This document shows positions 16,573 through 24,796 of a stretch of 64,000 nt of DNA, piece after piece. Within the stretch, counting starts at the first letter, position 1; each line of letters starts with the position of its first letter. The DNA lies in contig CBDDJS010000001.1 of the NCBI GenBank assembly GCA_965229785.1, positions 186,001 through 250,000 of the forward strand. The letters are read 5' to 3'. The position numbers and the translations under genes were made by a program. Origin of the DNA: JAWPMT01 sp965229785. Lineage in GTDB: Bacteria; Bacteroidota; Bacteroidia; Cytophagales; Cyclobacteriaceae. The notes under the pieces were generated by a model, which was not told the origin of the DNA, searched no databases, and saw only the letters and a program-made list of their open reading frames with translations.

Positions 16573-18251
16573 TCAAATTTTGGTATCTGATATTCAACAA
16601 AAGTTTCACCTTCCTTTTCGGTGGGTTTGTGACAGGCGGCGCATGCTACTTCGGTATGTCGGCCTTCCAAAGCAAATGCAGTATTATCGTGATCAAACAG
16701 ACGGGGGAACCAATCTTCTGAGTCGTGACAGGTGGCGCAATCGGTAGTTCCATTCTCGGCAAACTGACCCTGGTGGATGTCGTCATGGCAGTCGATACAA
16801 TCGGCACCCAGGTTTCGGAAAGTCCAGTGTGCAGGTGCTTCATCCGGCAGATGGCACGCTGAACAGGGAGTTGCTAAATGGGCACCTTCCAGAGGAAAAT
16901 CGGTTTCCTGATGCTGCTCAATGGTATACAAGGTTTCTTCGAATCCTACTTCCAATGAGTGACATTCCACACAGTTGGTCTGCACATTATTGACCATGAA
17001 TTCCCCTTCATGATAGTCATCATGGCAATCAAAGCAGTTGCTGAAAGCAAGGGGATCCGTGTATTTCTCGGTAGTGTGGCATTCCTTGCAATCTACTTCC
17101 TGGTGCATGCCAGCCAACGGATAGTTGGTAAGATCATGATTGAAGTCGTCCAATACACCTGCCATCAACCAGTTTTCCTCATTGTGGCATTCTGCGCAAT
17201 TCTCCCCGAAGCGACCTTCATGCACATCTTCATGACAAGCAATACATTCGCTTTGTCCGACCTCTAAGTGATCTTGAAACACAACCAGAGGCGCTGAAGT
17301 ATCCTGATGGCATTCAAAACAGCCGACCGTTTGATGTTTTCCCTTTAATTCAAATTCTGTGGTGTTATGATCAAAACCTGTATCTCCAATGAAGGTGGTA
17401 AAGGCTTCTTCATTGTGACATTGTGTACAAGTGCCAGCAAGTTGACTTTCATGCGGGTCTTCATGGCAGGAAATACAATCATTAAATTCCAGGTCAGTAA
17501 ATATTTGAAATTCCTGCCCATTCCGTGTGGTCATTTCATGACATTCGATACAGTCTACCTCAATGTGAGCTCCTACCAGCGGAAACTCCGAATCATCGTG
17601 ATCAAACCCAGGTGCTGGTCTGAACGCTTCAAAATCATGACACGAAGCACAGTCGTCACCCAAGGTGTTTTGGTGATAATCTTCATGGCAGGTTTTACAA
17701 TCTTCTTCAAGACCAAGGAAGGTGTTTTCCCTGGCTGCGATTTCGGGATCCAGGATATAATCAGGTTGATGACATTCTCGACAGTCAATGTCCAGATGCC
17801 CACCCTCAAGCACATATCCGGTGAGGTCATGGTCAAAGTTGTCCTGATCAAAGCGCATCATGTCAAATTTTCTCCCGTGATGTTCGCTGTGGCATTCCAC
17901 GCATTCTTTTTCAATCACCTCTTTGCTTGCATGGTATCCTCGATTCGCATCAATCAGCGACTGGATGTCTTCATGGCAAGCCAGGCATTTTGCCGTGGAA
18001 GGTAGTCTTTCTCCTAAAACGTGACACTCAGTGCAGTTACCCATTCCTTCCAGTTCCTTGTGAGCATCAGTGAGATCTCCGGGGGAGATCTGCGCAAAAG
18101 TGGCGAGGGCGAAGAAAAAACTTAAAACCGTCAGTGCAAACCGGAGAAGAAATCTCGGCTGCCCCACCCCTAAGGGTGGGGTTGAGCCGATTACCACGGT
18201 TGGCTGATTGTCTTGCGGTGTATTGTAATATGTTGACAGATCGCTATGCAT
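16548..18251 (-). CDS. 20-heme c-type cytochrome
   Basis: The 567-residue protein carries 20 CxxCH motifs (CTECH near residue 74 to CVDCH at the end) and the same repeat module as its neighbour (FDHDxxxFxLxGxHxxxxCxECH, then CxxCHEDxHxxxxGxxCxxCH). The start at 18251 overlaps the upstream stop (ATGCATAG). The signal core FALTVLSFFFALATFAQ lies unusually far in, after about 37 residues that include the translation of a REP-like palindrome at 18155-18190. No later ATG exists before the signal core, so this long leader is probably real. A periplasmic or cell-surface electron conduit is the likely role. The electron donor would be the cytochrome b/FAD pair upstream. I see no catalytic heme with a non-CxxCH motif. 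Confidence 0.92.
   Translation of the reverse strand: MHSDLSTYYNTPQDNQPTVVIGSTPPLGVGQPRFLLRFALTVLSFFFALATFAQISPGDLTDAHKELEGMGNCTECHVLGERLPSTAKCLACHEDIQSLIDANRGYHASKEVIEKECVECHSEHHGRKFDMMRFDQDNFDHDLTGYVLEGGHLDIDCRECHQPDYILDPEIAARENTFLGLEEDCKTCHEDYHQNTLGDDCASCHDFEAFRPAPGFDHDDSEFPLVGAHIEVDCIECHEMTTRNGQEFQIFTDLEFNDCISCHEDPHESQLAGTCTQCHNEEAFTTFIGDTGFDHNTTEFELKGKHQTVGCFECHQDTSAPLVVFQDHLEVGQSECIACHEDVHEGRFGENCAECHNEENWLMAGVLDDFNHDLTNYPLAGMHQEVDCKECHTTEKYTDPLAFSNCFDCHDDYHEGEFMVNNVQTNCVECHSLEVGFEETLYTIEQHQETDFPLEGAHLATPCSACHLPDEAPAHWTFRNLGADCIDCHDDIHQGQFAENGTTDCATCHDSEDWFPRLFDHDNTAFALEGRHTEVACAACHKPTEKEGETFVEYQIPKFECVDCHSL
18155..18190. repeat. GC-rich palindrome inside the 20-heme gene leader
   Basis: An inner stem CCCCACCC (18162-18169) / GGGTGGGG (18174-18181) has loop CTAA. 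An outer TCGGCT (18155-18160) / AGCCGA (18185-18190) stem adds to it. It is translated as STPPLGVGQPR in the N-region of the signal peptide. It is similar in style, though not in sequence, to the palindromes at 13630 and 15213. Confidence 0.6.
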
Positions 18252-19575
18252 GTTGTTTCAGGATGTAATTGAAGCGCTTGGTAATTTGAACACCCGCATG
18301 CTGCAAAAAACTGGTAGGCAACTCTCCACCGGCGAAGATGTATACCAGGTCATTTGGTAATTCTTCAGTGCTTCCTTCCTGTTCAAGCAGGATCCTATCA
18401 TCCATAATGGAGACTACATTGGAATTATAGCGCATATCGATCTGTTCATTATCGATGCATTCCATGATCCGTTCTCTGTTTTTAGGTTTAATTCTGGAGA
18501 ATTTATCCTTTCGATAGGATAGAATCACTTCATTTTGATCCATTAGCAACATGGCAGATTCCACCGCCGAATCTCCACCGCCAACGACGATGATCTTCTT
18601 GCCTGAGATCTGTTCTGGATCAAGCAATCGATAGGCTACTTTCTGTGATTCTTCACCTGGACAATTCAATTTTCTTGGACTACCGCGCCGACCAATGGCC
18701 ATCAATACATGATTGGCAAGGTAAGTTTCTTCAGCGTTGGTCTTCACTTTGAATGTGCCGTCTTTCATCGGTATGATCGACTCGACTTTTACCCTTTCGT
18801 TGATTTTTAGGTCGTTCTCGTTAATGACCTTGTGCCATAGCGTCAGGAGTTCATCCTTGTTGGTCACTTTCATCTTTACCGTACCATGAAGTGGTAATTC
18901 CATAGGTGACGTGAGCACGATCTTATTTCTGGGATAGGTGGCCACCGTTCCTCCTAGAGACTCCTGTTCCAGGGTTACGGCATTGAAACCTTGCTTTTTG
19001 GCTTCAAGCGTCGCAGCAATCCCCGCAGGACCGGCTCCAATGATTACCACGTCATGGACTCCCTCTTTGGCTGATTTATTGTTTTTGACCATGTTCTGGA
19101 TGGCCTGACTGCCTTGTTCAATCGAGTTTTTGATCAGCCCCATACCACCAAGCTCACCAGCGATATAGATACCCTGCATATTGGACTCAAAACGTTGATT
19201 AACGTGAGGCAGGTCTACACCCCTTTTTTCTGTGCCAATCCTTAAAGAAATCGCTTCCACGGGGCAGGCATGGAAACACGCACCGTGGCCCACACAATTG
19301 GTGGTATTAACTACCGTAACTTTTCCATCGACCATGCCCAAAATATCTTTCTCAGGACAGTCCACGATGCAAGCGGCACTACCGATACAGGTATTGAGAT
19401 CGATGTGCGGATAAAGTGAGACGGGCTCATGAAGCCCTTCTTCTTTGGCAATTTCAACTTTTTTGAGGGTCTCTTTGGTTTGTTTTCGATGCCGATACAG
19501 ATATATACCGACAATGATCGCACACATCAAAAAGACGATACCGTAAACTAGTATTTGTTCTCCTAACAGACCCAT
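18244..19575 (-). CDS. Membrane-anchored ferredoxin/FAD-NAD(P) oxidoreductase
   Basis: I use the ATG at 19575, one base after the stop of the cytochrome b gene; a TTG 12 codons upstream is less likely. From that start, residues 8-27 form one membrane helix followed by RHRKQTK, which places the rest in the cytoplasm. Residues 60-110 are a ferredoxin-like domain with Cys at 63, 69, 73 and 94, 100, 104. Residues 174-443 are a thioredoxin-reductase-like flavoprotein with GAGPAG (180-185) for FAD and GGGDSA (332-337) for NAD(P). An extra IYIAGELGGMGLIKNSIEQG segment links the two. It should move electrons between NAD(P)H and the membrane. Each Cys motif lacks the usual second Cys (C-x5-C-x3-CP), so cluster type is uncertain. 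Confidence 0.88.
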   Translation of the reverse strand: MGLLGEQILVYGIVFLMCAIIVGIYLYRHRKQTKETLKKVEIAKEEGLHEPVSLYPHIDLNTCIGSAACIVDCPEKDILGMVDGKVTVVNTTNCVGHGACFHACPVEAISLRIGTEKRGVDLPHVNQRFESNMQGIYIAGELGGMGLIKNSIEQGSQAIQNMVKNNKSAKEGVHDVVIIGAGPAGIAATLEAKKQGFNAVTLEQESLGGTVATYPRNKIVLTSPMELPLHGTVKMKVTNKDELLTLWHKVINENDLKINERVKVESIIPMKDGTFKVKTNAEETYLANHVLMAIGRRGSPRKLNCPGEESQKVAYRLLDPEQISGKKIIVVGGGDSAVESAMLLMDQNEVILSYRKDKFSRIKPKNRERIMECIDNEQIDMRYNSNVVSIMDDRILLEQEGSTEELPNDLVYIFAGGELPTSFLQHAGVQITKRFNYILKQHA

Positions 19576-19576
19576 A

Positions 19577-20428
19577 TCAAAAAATCCAGGTATATCCGAA
19601 AGCAATGGCAACTCCTATGTGCAGGACCACAATGATCAGCATGATCAGTGCGAACGGCAGGTGTGCCACGTGCCAATATTTAAAAAGTTTTTGCATGGTC
19701 TGTAATCTTTCAATACGACCAGCCAATGTGATTTCTTCCTTTACCATTTTAAGGATATTTCGTCGTTCACGAACGCGGATGTCCTTTTCAGAAAGTGCTT
19801 TTTTTATCGTTGAAATGGCATTTCTCCGGTCCACGTATTTCTGAATAAATGAAGCCTTTGCTGAACCCCCATCCGTGAAGCTTGTAATGAGATTACTCAT
19901 GTCCTGATCCAAACCAAAGCTGACCCTAAGTGTTTCCGAAAGGACTGACTTCATGTGCTTGACCTGACCCAGGGTCATTTCCCGACCTTCGATGGTCCTT
20001 GGAATCTGGATGTAGATGAATCGGCCAATTACCCCGCTCAATACTACGGCCACCATGCTCCAAAAAGCCACTGAAACGATACCTCCAAATTTGAAGGCCG
20101 TGTGGAACAGCACCATGATCGGACCTATGGTGCAGAGGAAAATATGAAATTCTAACAGGTACTTTAAGCGAATGAATTTGCCCAGGAAATTGTAACGCTT
20201 TCGCAGAATATAGATGAATACACCAACGGCCATCAGGAGGGTTCCGATGATTCCCAGGCCCTGACCAAAAATGCCACTGGGTTTGAACCAGTCGTGCGAA
20301 TCCAGGTAAAAACGGTCCTCGAAGGGAGTCGAGTAATATTCATAACCGGCTATTGCGAGATAGACCGTCATAGCAATGGTTATCAGGGACATGGTCCCGA
20401 TGTAGATCTTGTGTCCGAGTTTGCTCAC
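19577..20428 (-). CDS. Di-heme cytochrome b-like membrane protein
   Basis: The 283-residue protein has five predicted membrane helices (about 12-31, 53-75, 91-110, 118-140, 254-280) and a charged cytoplasmic-looking region of about 110 residues between helices 4 and 5. Helix 3 has His95 and His109 and helix 5 has His256 and His270. Two His pairs spaced 14 residues apart on facing helices are the classic bis-His ligand set for two b hemes. It lies between the CcsBA gene (ATGA overlap) and the FAD oxidoreductase gene (one base apart). It is therefore the natural step carrying electrons across the inner membrane to periplasmic hemes. The family cannot be named more exactly from sequence alone. 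Confidence 0.75.
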   Translation of the reverse strand: MSKLGHKIYIGTMSLITIAMTVYLAIAGYEYYSTPFEDRFYLDSHDWFKPSGIFGQGLGIIGTLLMAVGVFIYILRKRYNFLGKFIRLKYLLEFHIFLCTIGPIMVLFHTAFKFGGIVSVAFWSMVAVVLSGVIGRFIYIQIPRTIEGREMTLGQVKHMKSVLSETLRVSFGLDQDMSNLITSFTDGGSAKASFIQKYVDRRNAISTIKKALSEKDIRVRERRNILKMVKEEITLAGRIERLQTMQKLFKYWHVAHLPFALIMLIIVVLHIGVAIAFGYTWIF

Positions 20429-23400
20429 TGTTGATTCAATTGTGGTTTAAGACCAACTCTCGGTTTGACAGAAGGCTTTTGAGACGGTCGATTTTGCGAG
20501 ACAAGATTGACCCGGCGGTGTTGGATGTAGGCAACTATTGTAATGGATAGAATAATACCTACGACCATGTATACCCAATCAGGTATGGGCACTGGATCGC
20601 CTGCCGCATAGGAGTGAAGTCCGGACAAATAATAATTCACCCCATAGTAGGTCATAATGACTGACGCCAGTCCAAAAATGGTTGCGAAATTGTAAGCGAA
20701 CAATCCAAACAGTTTCGGGATAATACGCATGTGTAAAATGAAAGCGTATACTAAAATGGTAACCAGTGCCCAGGTTTCTTTGGCATCCCAACCCCAGTAA
20801 CGACCCCAGCTTTCATTGGCCCAAATACCACCCAGATAAGTGCCGGTAGAAATCATGATCAGCCCTCCGATGAGTGTCATTTCACTCAGATAGGACATTT
20901 CTTTGACTTTTCGATTGACACGGTCCTTGTTGCCTGGCGTGAGGAACATGAAGAGGATCAGGTTGATGATCCCGATTACTGCTCCCAACATGAGGAATCC
21001 ATAAGATCCGGCCTCCAGTGAAACATGAATGGTCAGCCAATAGGATTTTAGTACTGGAACCAACGGCGTGATTTCAGGATCCATATGACTCAACAAGGCC
21101 ACTAATAACACCGTGGCGGCCAGTACGGTGGTTGCGGCCAGACCACCCCAGGATTTTCGCGTGAAAATGATCCCGGCCAGCATGGTGGTCCAGGCGATGT
21201 AGATCATGGATTCATATCCATTACTCCATGGAGCTCGACCGGAAACATACCATCTTAAACCAAGACCTGCAGTATGATACAAAAAGGCAAGCAGAAGTAT
21301 GCCAAATACGATTCGATAAGCCCATTTCAGGTTGATCTGAGGTTTGAATACCGTGAAAAACAGAAAGAACAAAAACACCAGGCCAAGGGTTGCGTAGATT
21401 CCGGAAAGCCGGTTGAAGACGTTCAGGTTGTTGAGTAAGATCTCAAGATTGATCATTGCCTCGGAGGGTCGAACTTTACCTCCTTCTTGTTGTTGATACG
21501 CGACCAATTCACGAAGTAATTGATCAGGTTTGCTGTAGTTCCCGGATTTCAAGGACTGGGTAAGGGCATTCTGATAAGAATCAAAAAATCGCCTGGCTAC
21601 GGATAAGTCCACTCCGGAACTATGATTATGCCCTTGATGCGAACTGACCAAAGAGGTCCATTCGTTGTTTTCATCTCCGGCTACAGGAACCAGTCGGAAC
21701 ATTCTCCCAGAGAAAACCATGTTCAGGATATTTACCCTCTCGTCAATTTTCAAGAGTTCCTTTTCGTAAGTGCCCCGATCGATGGGTTCCAGACTATACA
21801 CCCTTCGCACTTCGTCCCGGAATTTATATGCACCTTCTTTCGTAAAGAAATCACTGTATCTGGCTCTCGGTCCTTCGATACCGAGTTTTTTGTAGATGTC
21901 GGGATGTTTTCCGAGTTTGATCAACGGAACGTGCAGCCAATCCTTTCGATTGGCAAACATGCCCAAGATGATTTGGTCGGCACTTAAACCCAATACACTT
22001 TCTTTACGCACTACTTTGCGCATGATCTCTCGTGAAAGCGTGTGCATGGGTTTCATCCGCCCTCGATGATCCTGGACCACAACCTTGCTGAATTTTACGG
22101 CATGTTCCGCGTGGATAAAGGACTGATTCGCGGCCTGATCAATGACTTTTTGAGAAACCCCAAGATTTGGAAGGAGTAATGAAAAGACCAACACCACAAC
22201 GGCTGTTCTGACCTTTTTCAGCTCCTGCTGTATTTGATAGAACCGGCCTTGCTTGCTGAACAGTGCCAGGACCATTCCCAACGTAAGCATGAAATAACCA
22301 ATGTAAGAGATCCAGGTCCCCCACCAATCGTAATTGACGCTGAGGTAGGTGCCCAATTCGTCCCGATCAAAGGAACTTTGGAAAAATCGATATCCACCAT
22401 AGTCGAGAATATGGTTCATGTAAATGCGATAGTCATACTCCACTCCTTTATTTTGATCGATCAATCGAACTTCACTGGCATAGGAAGCGGCATTGTCCGT
22501 TCCCGGGTAGCGTTCCATCTGGAAATCATATAGTTGGATAGAAAAGGGAATTTCAACAGGCTTGGCGCCGTAGGAAATACCAATCATCAGGTTCGATAAT
22601 TGCGCTTGTGCAACGCGGCCGGGCATACCTTTTTGACCATACACATACATGTCTTTTTTGTCACCATTCACAGATACCTGTAGTCTTAGTGCCGTGAGAC
22701 TTTCTCTTTTCACCTTCGGGTCGGTAGAAACAATCGAAACCCGGCTTTGAGGGTGATAATCCCCAAATACAAACCTGCCGGAACTTGCGGTGTACAACGA
22801 TCTAAGCATCAGTGGTTTCCAGCTACCGTCTGCCGGTAAGGTGTTCTTTTGCTGGGTGGCCATAACCGTCTGAGTAAGTGTTTCATCTGATTGGATCTCT
22901 AACTGATCACCATTCTGTCGGATATTGATGGCCCCGGGACGAAAGTCTCCCCGAAAATTGAAAATAAGGTTCTTGATCCGTTTGGCTTCTCCTTGCCCGA
23001 TGAAATATTCCTCACGACCATTTTCTCCTCCAAAAACGACCTTAAGCGTAGGCTTACCATCGAGGTTAGACTCCAGGACCTGTTGGGGATTTGGAATGAA
23101 TTCCTTCACTTTGACGTCAATCAAATCTGTACCTAAAAGAAATTGCTCATTCCAGTGATTACTACCTAACGAGGCGAATAACACTTGTTCGTCGAATTTG
23201 TATAGCTGGTCACCTTTTTGGACTTTGAATTGCAAATAGGTCTCTGAAGATAAAAAAGAGCTGGCGGATTCATTTTCACGAATGTGCATGATGCCCTCGA
23301 AACCGAAATACCTGGTTACCCCGGCACCAACAAGAATGACAATCATGGCCGTGTGAAAGGCTAAAAGTGCCCATTTCTTTTGCTGGACCATTCGGAATTT

Positions 23401-23619
23401 CCAGATGTTAAAAAGGATACTCAATCCAAACAAGGCCAGCAGTAATGTAAACCACCAGGACTGGTAAACTACCTTTTGGGCGGCACTGGTACCAAAATCA
23501 TTTTCAATAAAAGTGGCCACACCAATGCTGATAGCGAAAAGCAAAATGTAAGCTCCTGCGGCACGGGTATCGACCAGGCGGAGGCCGATAGCTGCTATTT
23601 TTTTAAAAATTTTATTCAT
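20425..23619 (-). CDS. ccsBA: CcsBA fusion: System II cytochrome c synthase (ResB-CcsA)
   Basis: The 1064-residue protein joins an N-terminal ResB/CcsB domain (membrane segments near residues 18-38, 50-72, 80-100 and 440-465, with a large periplasmic region between) to a C-terminal CcsA domain with about eight membrane helices. The heme-handling WWD motif is clear (WGRYWGWDAKETW, about 938-950). Histidines expected to ligate heme occur nearby. System II attaches heme covalently to CxxCH motifs in the periplasm. Placing it as first gene before cytochromes totalling 36 CxxCH sites suggests a dedicated or boosted maturation enzyme. Its promoter is the ECF-type site D, with a leader of about 130 bases. 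Confidence 0.93.
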   Translation of the reverse strand: MNKIFKKIAAIGLRLVDTRAAGAYILLFAISIGVATFIENDFGTSAAQKVVYQSWWFTLLLALFGLSILFNIWKFRMVQQKKWALLAFHTAMIVILVGAGVTRYFGFEGIMHIRENESASSFLSSETYLQFKVQKGDQLYKFDEQVLFASLGSNHWNEQFLLGTDLIDVKVKEFIPNPQQVLESNLDGKPTLKVVFGGENGREEYFIGQGEAKRIKNLIFNFRGDFRPGAINIRQNGDQLEIQSDETLTQTVMATQQKNTLPADGSWKPLMLRSLYTASSGRFVFGDYHPQSRVSIVSTDPKVKRESLTALRLQVSVNGDKKDMYVYGQKGMPGRVAQAQLSNLMIGISYGAKPVEIPFSIQLYDFQMERYPGTDNAASYASEVRLIDQNKGVEYDYRIYMNHILDYGGYRFFQSSFDRDELGTYLSVNYDWWGTWISYIGYFMLTLGMVLALFSKQGRFYQIQQELKKVRTAVVVLVFSLLLPNLGVSQKVIDQAANQSFIHAEHAVKFSKVVVQDHRGRMKPMHTLSREIMRKVVRKESVLGLSADQIILGMFANRKDWLHVPLIKLGKHPDIYKKLGIEGPRARYSDFFTKEGAYKFRDEVRRVYSLEPIDRGTYEKELLKIDERVNILNMVFSGRMFRLVPVAGDENNEWTSLVSSHQGHNHSSGVDLSVARRFFDSYQNALTQSLKSGNYSKPDQLLRELVAYQQQEGGKVRPSEAMINLEILLNNLNVFNRLSGIYATLGLVFLFFLFFTVFKPQINLKWAYRIVFGILLLAFLYHTAGLGLRWYVSGRAPWSNGYESMIYIAWTTMLAGIIFTRKSWGGLAATTVLAATVLLVALLSHMDPEITPLVPVLKSYWLTIHVSLEAGSYGFLMLGAVIGIINLILFMFLTPGNKDRVNRKVKEMSYLSEMTLIGGLIMISTGTYLGGIWANESWGRYWGWDAKETWALVTILVYAFILHMRIIPKLFGLFAYNFATIFGLASVIMTYYGVNYYLSGLHSYAAGDPVPIPDWVYMVVGIILSITIVAYIQHRRVNLVSQNRPSQKPSVKPRVGLKPQLNQQ

Positions 23620-23754
23620 GTGTATGGCTCTATTTCAATTGCCACTGGTTTCGCCGAAGCGATGAAATTCGTATCTATGAACCCTCTTTCACTTGGTGTG
23701 TCTAAGGACGATACTCATTTCATATCACCTACGTCGGATCAAAAGATGATTTGC

Positions 23755-23788
23755 TGCCCGGACGTTCATGGAGTACAAACGGTTGCCT
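23755..23788 (-). promoter_or_regulatory. ECF-sigma-type promoter D (cytochrome operon)
   Basis: Read on the minus strand: AGGCAACC (23788-23781), 16 bases, then CGTCCGGGCA (23764-23755). The AAC-to-CGTC spacing is 17, identical to sites A, B, C and E. It points toward the CcsBA gene, whose ATG is at 23619. Confidence 0.6.
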
Positions 23789-23829
23789 GGGGTGATAAAT
23801 TATTGTTTACGGCCTGCGGTTGGCTCATT

Positions 23830-23846
23830 GTAACACTTTGTCTACG
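23830..23846 (+). promoter_or_regulatory. Conserved 17-mer next to ECF promoter E (copy 2)
   Basis: The sequence is GTAACACTTTGTCTACG. It abuts the -35 element of promoter E, and related copies lie at 7104-7120 (inverted) and 32023-32039. An activator or repressor site is possible; the protein is unknown. Confidence 0.4.
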
Positions 23847-23847
23847 G

Positions 23848-23877
23848 AAGCAACCTTTATGAAGACTGCTTCGTCCC
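23848..23877 (+). promoter_or_regulatory. ECF-sigma-type promoter E (sulfotransferase gene)
   Basis: The -35 is AAGCAACC (23848-23855) and the -10 is CGTCCC (23872-23877), with the same 17-base AAC-CGTC spacing. It points at the sulfotransferase gene 30 bases downstream. With promoter D it makes the 23620-23907 intergenic region a divergent ECF promoter pair. No other element is seen there apart from the adjoining 17-mer. Confidence 0.55.
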
Positions 23878-23907
23878 GACCTCAAACACACCAAACTAAT
23901 CATCATC

Positions 23908-24588
23908 ATGAGCCAAGATCTAGACATAAAAATCGTCGGAAGCGGACTGGGAAGAACCGGAACTTTATCGCTGAAACATGCCCTGGAGATCCTTACGGGC
24001 GAGCCTTGTTTCCATATGACCGAGTTATTAAAAGACACGGAAGACCTCAAGCACATTAAGCAGAAAAACTGGGCGGCATTCAGTAAAGGTTATGGGTCAG
24101 CGGTGGATTATCCGATTTGCCTTTTCATAGAAGAATTACTGCAGATCAATCCTGAATTGAAGGTCATACATACCAGGCGCGATCCTTTGTCCTGGTATGA
24201 AAGTGTGGAGGAAACGATTTATCGTCCTACTCCCAAGAATGGTATGGATGTGCTTAAAATTATCTGGAGTGCAATACGGTTCCCTGAGTTTAGGAGAGTC
24301 GCACCTGTGTTCCGTTACAATGAACAGCAGATCTGGAAAGGTCAGTTCAAAGGGAAATTTCATGATAAGGCCTTTGCCATAGACGTCTATCAGAGACATG
24401 AGGCCTACATTCAATCCATCGTACCGAAGCGGAATTTATTGATGTACGAAGTACGTGAAGGCTGGAAACCGCTTTGTGATTTTCTTCAATTGCCCAAACC
24501 AAAAACCGAATTTCCCAATACCAATGCCAAAGCAGATATCAATCAGAAGATAGATCGGCTATTTCAAAAAGGAGAATTGGTTTTTTGA
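23908..24588 (+). CDS. Sulfotransferase family protein
   Basis: The 226-residue protein begins with a PAPS-binding P-loop-like segment (GSGLGRTGTLSLKHAL). It continues with a 3'-phosphate-binding block IHTRRDPLSWYESVEETI typical of the Sulfotransfer_4 group. A C-terminal GWKPLCDFLQLPKPKTEFPNTN completes the pattern. There is no signal peptide, so it acts in the cytoplasm, moving sulfate from PAPS to a hydroxyl or amine acceptor that cannot be identified here. It is divergent from the cytochrome operon and appears to share ECF-type control with it. Confidence 0.82.
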   Translation: MSQDLDIKIVGSGLGRTGTLSLKHALEILTGEPCFHMTELLKDTEDLKHIKQKNWAAFSKGYGSAVDYPICLFIEELLQINPELKVIHTRRDPLSWYESVEETIYRPTPKNGMDVLKIIWSAIRFPEFRRVAPVFRYNEQQIWKGQFKGKFHDKAFAIDVYQRHEAYIQSIVPKRNLLMYEVREGWKPLCDFLQLPKPKTEFPNTNAKADINQKIDRLFQKGELVF

Positions 24589-24796
24589 CTGAGGTAATTC
24601 TTGTAAAATCTTATTTGGGTAAATCCAAAATAGAAAACATAGTTTGGAATCATTTCACGGATTAGCTTCCGAACCTTTCCATTCGACGAATAATCTTGTC
24701 ATTATTGGAAGCCAGCGTTTTACTTTGATAACTTGATTGCCGTGCAATGTGCATGAATTTAGGTTCCAGTAATCTTAGAAGTCAAGGTCTTAAGAA

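Noticed and set aside
17367..18005. Open frame of 212 codons antisense to the 20-heme cytochrome gene
   Set aside because: It is a shadow produced by the regular CxxCH codon pattern; the product has no recognisable family and lies wholly inside a certain gene.
12816..23619. Nitrite/tetrathionate reductase or alternative complex III operon
   Set aside because: There is no catalytic heme variant motif, no NrfD-like or molybdopterin protein, and no pentaheme ActA pattern.
23476..23862. Plus-strand frame of 128 codons reaching into the intergenic region
   Set aside because: It begins inside the CcsBA gene on the other strand, covers both divergent promoters, and shows no domain.
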